From Deltaproteobacteria bacterium (GTDB lineage: Bacteria; Desulfobacterota_C; Deferrisomatia; Deferrisomatales; JACRMM01), in the NCBI GenBank assembly GCA_016218905.1, contig JACRCS010000433.1, positions 1-18,684 on the forward strand: DNA of 18,684 nt. The letters are read 5' to 3'. Made by a program: the position numbers and the translations under genes. The notes below the pieces were generated by a model. It ran no database searches and had not been told where the DNA came from. It worked only from the letters and a program-made list of their open reading frames with translations. Positions 13,337-18,684 of the stretch are shown one piece after another; position 1 is the stretch's first letter, and every line of letters starts with the position of its first letter.

Positions 13337-14911
13337 ATGAACCACCTCACCACTGACGTTCTCGTCATCGGCTCCGGCATTGCCGGGATCCTGGCCGCGG
13401 TGGAGGCTCGAAGGCGGGGGTGCGACGTGCTCCTGGTCGGCAAGGGTCCCACCGGCATGGGCACCTGTACCTCTCTGGCCGGGGGCGTCTTCGCGGCGGG
13501 GTCGGGCCAGATGACGCCCGAGGCGCACTTCGCGGCCACGCTCGCCGCGGGCAAGGGCCTCAACGACACGGGGCGGGTGGAGAGGGCCGTCGCGAGCGCC
13601 GGCGAACGCCTCCGGGCGCTCGCGGAGGCCGGCCTGCCCCTGCGGCCCTTCGCCCGCGGATACACCGTGGAGAACGGTGGGAATCGCCGGCTCATCCCGG
13701 GGGTCCTCCTCGCCGAGGCCCTGCGGGCCCAGGCCGAGCGGGCCGGCGTCTCGTCCCTGCCGCGCTTTCGCTGCCTGGAGCTTCTGGAGGCGGGGGGGCG
13801 GGCGGGCGGCGCGCTCGGAATCGGCCCGCAGGGGGAGCCGGTCGCGCTCTGCGCCGCCTCCGTCGTCCTCGCGACCGGTGGCGCCGGCGCGCTCTACGCG
13901 CGGCACGACAACCCCGGGGGAATCGTCGGCGAGGGGTATGCCTTGGCGCTCCGGGCCGGACTCCAGCTCCGGGACATGGAGTTCCTGCAGTTCTACCCGC
14001 TCGGTGTCGCCCATCCGGGGCTCCCGGCCTTCCTGATCTATCCTCCCTTCCCCCCACAGGCGAGGCTCGTGGACGCGGCCGGAGAGAACGTGCTCGAAAG
14101 ACTTCCGGGCTGCCGGAGCCTGCAGGAGGCGATCACGCGCTTTCGCGACGCGGCGTCGCTCCTCTTCTACCGGACCCGCCGGGAGGGCGGGCTCTACCTG
14201 GACCTCTCGGGCGTAGGAGACGAGGAGTGGGAGAGCCTCTTCCCGCTGCGCCTGCTGGCGAGGAGCGGGCTCGACTTTCGCCGCCAGCGGCTGGGCGTCG
14301 CGCCGATCACGCACTTCAGTATGGGCGGCGTGGTGGTGACCGAGGACGTGGAGACCGCTCTCCCGGGCCTCTTCGCCGGCGGCGAGGTCACCGGCGGCTT
14401 CCACGGGGCAAACCGGATGGGCGGGAACGCCCTCACCGAGTGCGCCGTCTTCGGCCCCCTCGCCGGTGCGCGGGCGGCCGAGTTCGCGCAAGGGATGGGG
14501 AGAACGCCCCTGGAGCGGAGCGTCGAGGACCGCCTGCCCGATTGGGCCTCCGGGCCGCGAGGCTCCGTCCGGCGGGAGTACGGCCAGTGGGAGCGGTCGC
14601 TCCGGAAGCTCGCCTGGGACCACGCCGGGATCATCCGCTCGGAGCAGGGGCTTCGCGCGGGGCTCCGACTCCTCGACGGCCTGGCGGCCGACCTGGCCTC
14701 GCTGACGCCCTTGGGCACGGCGGAAGGGCTCCGGGAGCATCGCCTGCGCTCGGGCATCCTCGTACTCCGCTGCATCCTGGAGGCAAGCCTCCACCGGACG
14801 GAGAGCCGAGGAGCGCACTTCAGGGAAGATTACCCGCAGACCGACGACGCCCGCTGGAAGCGAAGTATCCGCGTCGCGCTGGAGGGCGAGCGGCTGGTCG
14901 TTACTGCCTGA
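13337..14911 (+). CDS. FAD-dependent oxidoreductase, fumarate reductase/L-aspartate oxidase family
   Basis: A 524-residue flavoprotein. The N-terminal FAD site is VLVIGSGIAG (8-17). TCTSLAGGVFAAG (43-55) and ATGGAGALYARHDNP (179-193) match the family. The active-site block is THFSMGGV (325-332), then LFAGGEVTGGFHGANRMGGNAL (345-366), with H326, E350, H356 and R360 the likely substrate/FAD contacts. The helical C-terminal domain includes RTESRGAHFREDYP (487-500). It could be L-aspartate oxidase (NadB, aspartate to iminoaspartate for NAD synthesis) or a fumarate reductase-like enzyme. No nadA, nadC or iron-sulfur subunit gene is adjacent to settle this. ATG 13337 is chosen because it starts right at the dinucleotide-binding fold and clears the 9-nt repeat. 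Confidence 0.88.
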   Translation: MNHLTTDVLVIGSGIAGILAAVEARRRGCDVLLVGKGPTGMGTCTSLAGGVFAAGSGQMTPEAHFAATLAAGKGLNDTGRVERAVASAGERLRALAEAGLPLRPFARGYTVENGGNRRLIPGVLLAEALRAQAERAGVSSLPRFRCLELLEAGGRAGGALGIGPQGEPVALCAASVVLATGGAGALYARHDNPGGIVGEGYALALRAGLQLRDMEFLQFYPLGVAHPGLPAFLIYPPFPPQARLVDAAGENVLERLPGCRSLQEAITRFRDAASLLFYRTRREGGLYLDLSGVGDEEWESLFPLRLLARSGLDFRRQRLGVAPITHFSMGGVVVTEDVETALPGLFAGGEVTGGFHGANRMGGNALTECAVFGPLAGARAAEFAQGMGRTPLERSVEDRLPDWASGPRGSVRREYGQWERSLRKLAWDHAGIIRSEQGLRAGLRLLDGLAADLASLTPLGTAEGLREHRLRSGILVLRCILEASLHRTESRGAHFREDYPQTDDARWKRSIRVALEGERLVVTA

Positions 14912-15004
14912 TTCCGAATTCCGGATTCCGAATTCTGGAACGGAAGTCGGTTATTCGGTAGTCGCTATTCGGAATTAGTTATTCGCAATTCGCAATTCGG
15001 GATC
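14910..15004. repeat. Low-complexity ATTCG-type array between convergent genes
   Basis: GATTCCGAATTC occurs at 14910-14921 and 14924-14935, followed by many short variants of ATTCG, ATTCGG and TATTCG up to about 15004. The tract fills the 95-nt gap between the flavoprotein stop and the thiL stop. It has many small palindromes but no single clean terminator. Confidence 0.7.
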
Positions 15005-15006
15005 CG

Positions 15007-16007
15007 TCATTCGGAATCGTTCCTAAAGTGATCATACCCCCGCACCTCCGGGAGCGAAGCCGGCCTGCCCTCCTTCGTCAGCCGCAACCCCGGTTCCTCT
15101 TCGATCTCCCCGATGGCTGAAAGCCCGATCCCGCACGCGGCCGCCGCCTCGCGGAGCGCCGCTTCGTTTTCCGGCGGCGCGGTGAGAAGGAGCTCGTAGT
15201 CCTCTCCGCCGGCGAGGACGAAAGGCATGGGATCGAGCGCCCGCCGGGCCGCTACCTCCCGCAGGTCAGGCGAGAGCGGGATCGCCTCCCAGGCGAGCTT
15301 CGCGCCCACCCGGCTCCGCTCGAGGATGTGGCCGAGGTCCTGGAGGAGCCCGTCCGAGACGTCGATCATGGCCGACGCGAGCCCCGCGTCCCCCAGCGCG
15401 GCCCCGAGGGCGAGGCGCGGCGCCGGGCGGCGGTGCCTCGAGACGACGTGCCGGTGCGCCGGCGACTCCAGGGCGGCGCCCTCTTCCAGGAGCTTCAGGC
15501 CGAGCGCGCTCTCGCCCGGAGAGCCGCTCACGTAGACGCGGTCGCCCGGCCGGGCGCCGCTCCGCAGGACGGCGCCCTTGGCGGCCGCCACCCCCAGGAG
15601 CGCGAGGGAGAGGAAGACGCGATCTCCGGAAGAGGTGTCGCCCCCGACGAGGGGGCAGCCGAACTCCGCGGACGCCTCAGAGAAGCCCGCGTAGAGCTCC
15701 TTCAGCCACTCCACCGGCAGCCCGGAGGGCGCCGTGAGGGAGACCGTGCAGGCGAGCGGCCGCCCCCCCATGGCCGCGACGTCGCTCGCGTTGACGGCCA
15801 CGGCCTTGTAGCCGAGGTCCGCCGCGGGCGTCGTCTCGAGGCGGAAATGCCTCCCCTCCAGGAGGAGGTCGGAGGTGAAGAGGAGCGGTCCGGCGGGAGC
15901 GTAGAGCACGGCCGCGTCGTCCCCGGGACCGATCCAGCCCGCCGGCAGCCGGACGCGGTCCACCGCCAGTGCGTCGAGGAGGCCGAACTCCCCGAGCTCC
16001 TTCAGGG

Positions 16008-16011
<4 letters not shown>
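15007..16011 (-). CDS. thiL: Thiamine-monophosphate kinase
   Basis: A 334-residue enzyme that phosphorylates thiamine monophosphate to thiamine diphosphate with ATP. Motifs in order: LGEFGLLDAL (6-15), WIGPGDDAAVL (26-36), SDLLLEGRHF (47-56), NASDVAAMGG (74-83), GGDTSSGD (123-130), MIDVSDGLLQDLG (about 215-227) and GGEDYELLL (about 268-276). The Asp-rich Mg/ATP sites of the PurM/ThiL fold are intact. The start is TTG at 16009-16011, overlapping the lon stop by four bases (TTGA), so translation is likely coupled to lon. It is the last gene of the hsp20-lon-thiL run. No thiamine synthesis genes are adjacent. Confidence 0.94.
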
Positions 16012-18470
<2,459 letters not shown>

Positions 18471-18481
18471 CGGTCGGTCCT

Positions 18482-18684
18482 TTACTCAATGGGAATCTGG
18501 CGGTGGATCTTTCTTCGATCGAGCACTTTGGGAATCCGCACCTCGAGCACGCCTCCATTGTAGCGCGCCGTGACCCTGGCGCTGTCGCCGGGCACCGGAA
18601 GGACGACCAGGCGCTGAAACGGCCCGAAGGTGCGCTCGACGCGCAGGTACGCCCACTTCTCCGCGGGGGCGGGCTTGACGCCCC
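18482..18684 (-). CDS. Hsp20/alpha-crystallin-type small heat-shock protein, C-terminal part
   Basis: Only the last 66 codons and the stop (TAA, complement of 18482-18484) are in the window; the gene continues beyond the right edge. The visible part has RVERTFGPFQRLVVLP, then YNGGVLEVRIPK, matching the end of the alpha-crystallin domain, where GVL and the following strand are conserved. The tail ends QIPIE, like the I-x-I/V C-terminal anchor of small heat-shock proteins. These are ATP-independent holdases. It lies 11 nt upstream of lon on the same strand, so a shared heat-shock promoter beyond the window is likely. Confidence 0.85.
   Translation of the reverse strand, partial: GVKPAPAEKWAYLRVERTFGPFQRLVVLPVPGDSARVTARYNGGVLEVRIPKVLDRRKIHRQIPIE

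Overview
The window looks like chromosomal sequence from a high-GC Gram-negative bacterium. GspA and GspB (type II secretion accessory proteins), an exported DUF4139 protein, and an Hsp20-Lon-ThiL cluster point that way. Gene content and the many GC-rich intergenic arrays would suit a deep-branching Acidobacteriota or a myxobacterial/deltaproteobacterial lineage, but no taxonomic marker gene is present, so this is inference only.

Layout. (1) About 170-3013 is an accessory segment. It holds a lower-GC HEPN-like gene, a small gene resembling the uracil-DNA-glycosylase fold, a 460-nt repeat-rich gap, and a Phd/VapC toxin-antitoxin pair whose toxin is broken by a one-base insertion. (2) 3151-3358 is a four-copy 52-nt tandem repeat that runs into the 3' end of a large membrane hybrid histidine kinase (3319-5436, minus). 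(3) A 709-nt gap (5437-6145) contains a GC-rich foldable element ending in an intrinsic terminator on the plus strand. (4) 6146-9349 (plus) encodes an exported DUF4139/coiled-coil protein and an acetylserotonin/caffeate-type O-methyltransferase. (5) 9351-12000 (minus) encodes a degenerate receiver protein, then GspA and GspB; a heptanucleotide array separates the last two. (6) 12369-14911 (plus) encodes a short-form SppA peptidase and a fumarate reductase/L-aspartate oxidase-type flavoprotein. (7) 15007-18684 (minus) is a tight hsp20-lon-thiL operon.

How the genes fit together. Most of the right half is housekeeping: protein quality control (Hsp20, Lon, SppA), cofactor metabolism (ThiL, possibly NadB), and envelope secretion (GspAB). 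The left 3 kb is the accessory part and is the likeliest place for something undescribed. The HEPN-like/UDG-like pair has the look of a defence or conflict module, but the sequence alone does not prove it.

A recurring theme is that most of the longer gaps carry their own unrelated tandem array, with periods of 31, 52, 7 and 9 nt plus an irregular ATTCG-type array. No tRNA, rRNA, CRISPR array, transposase or integrase gene was seen.
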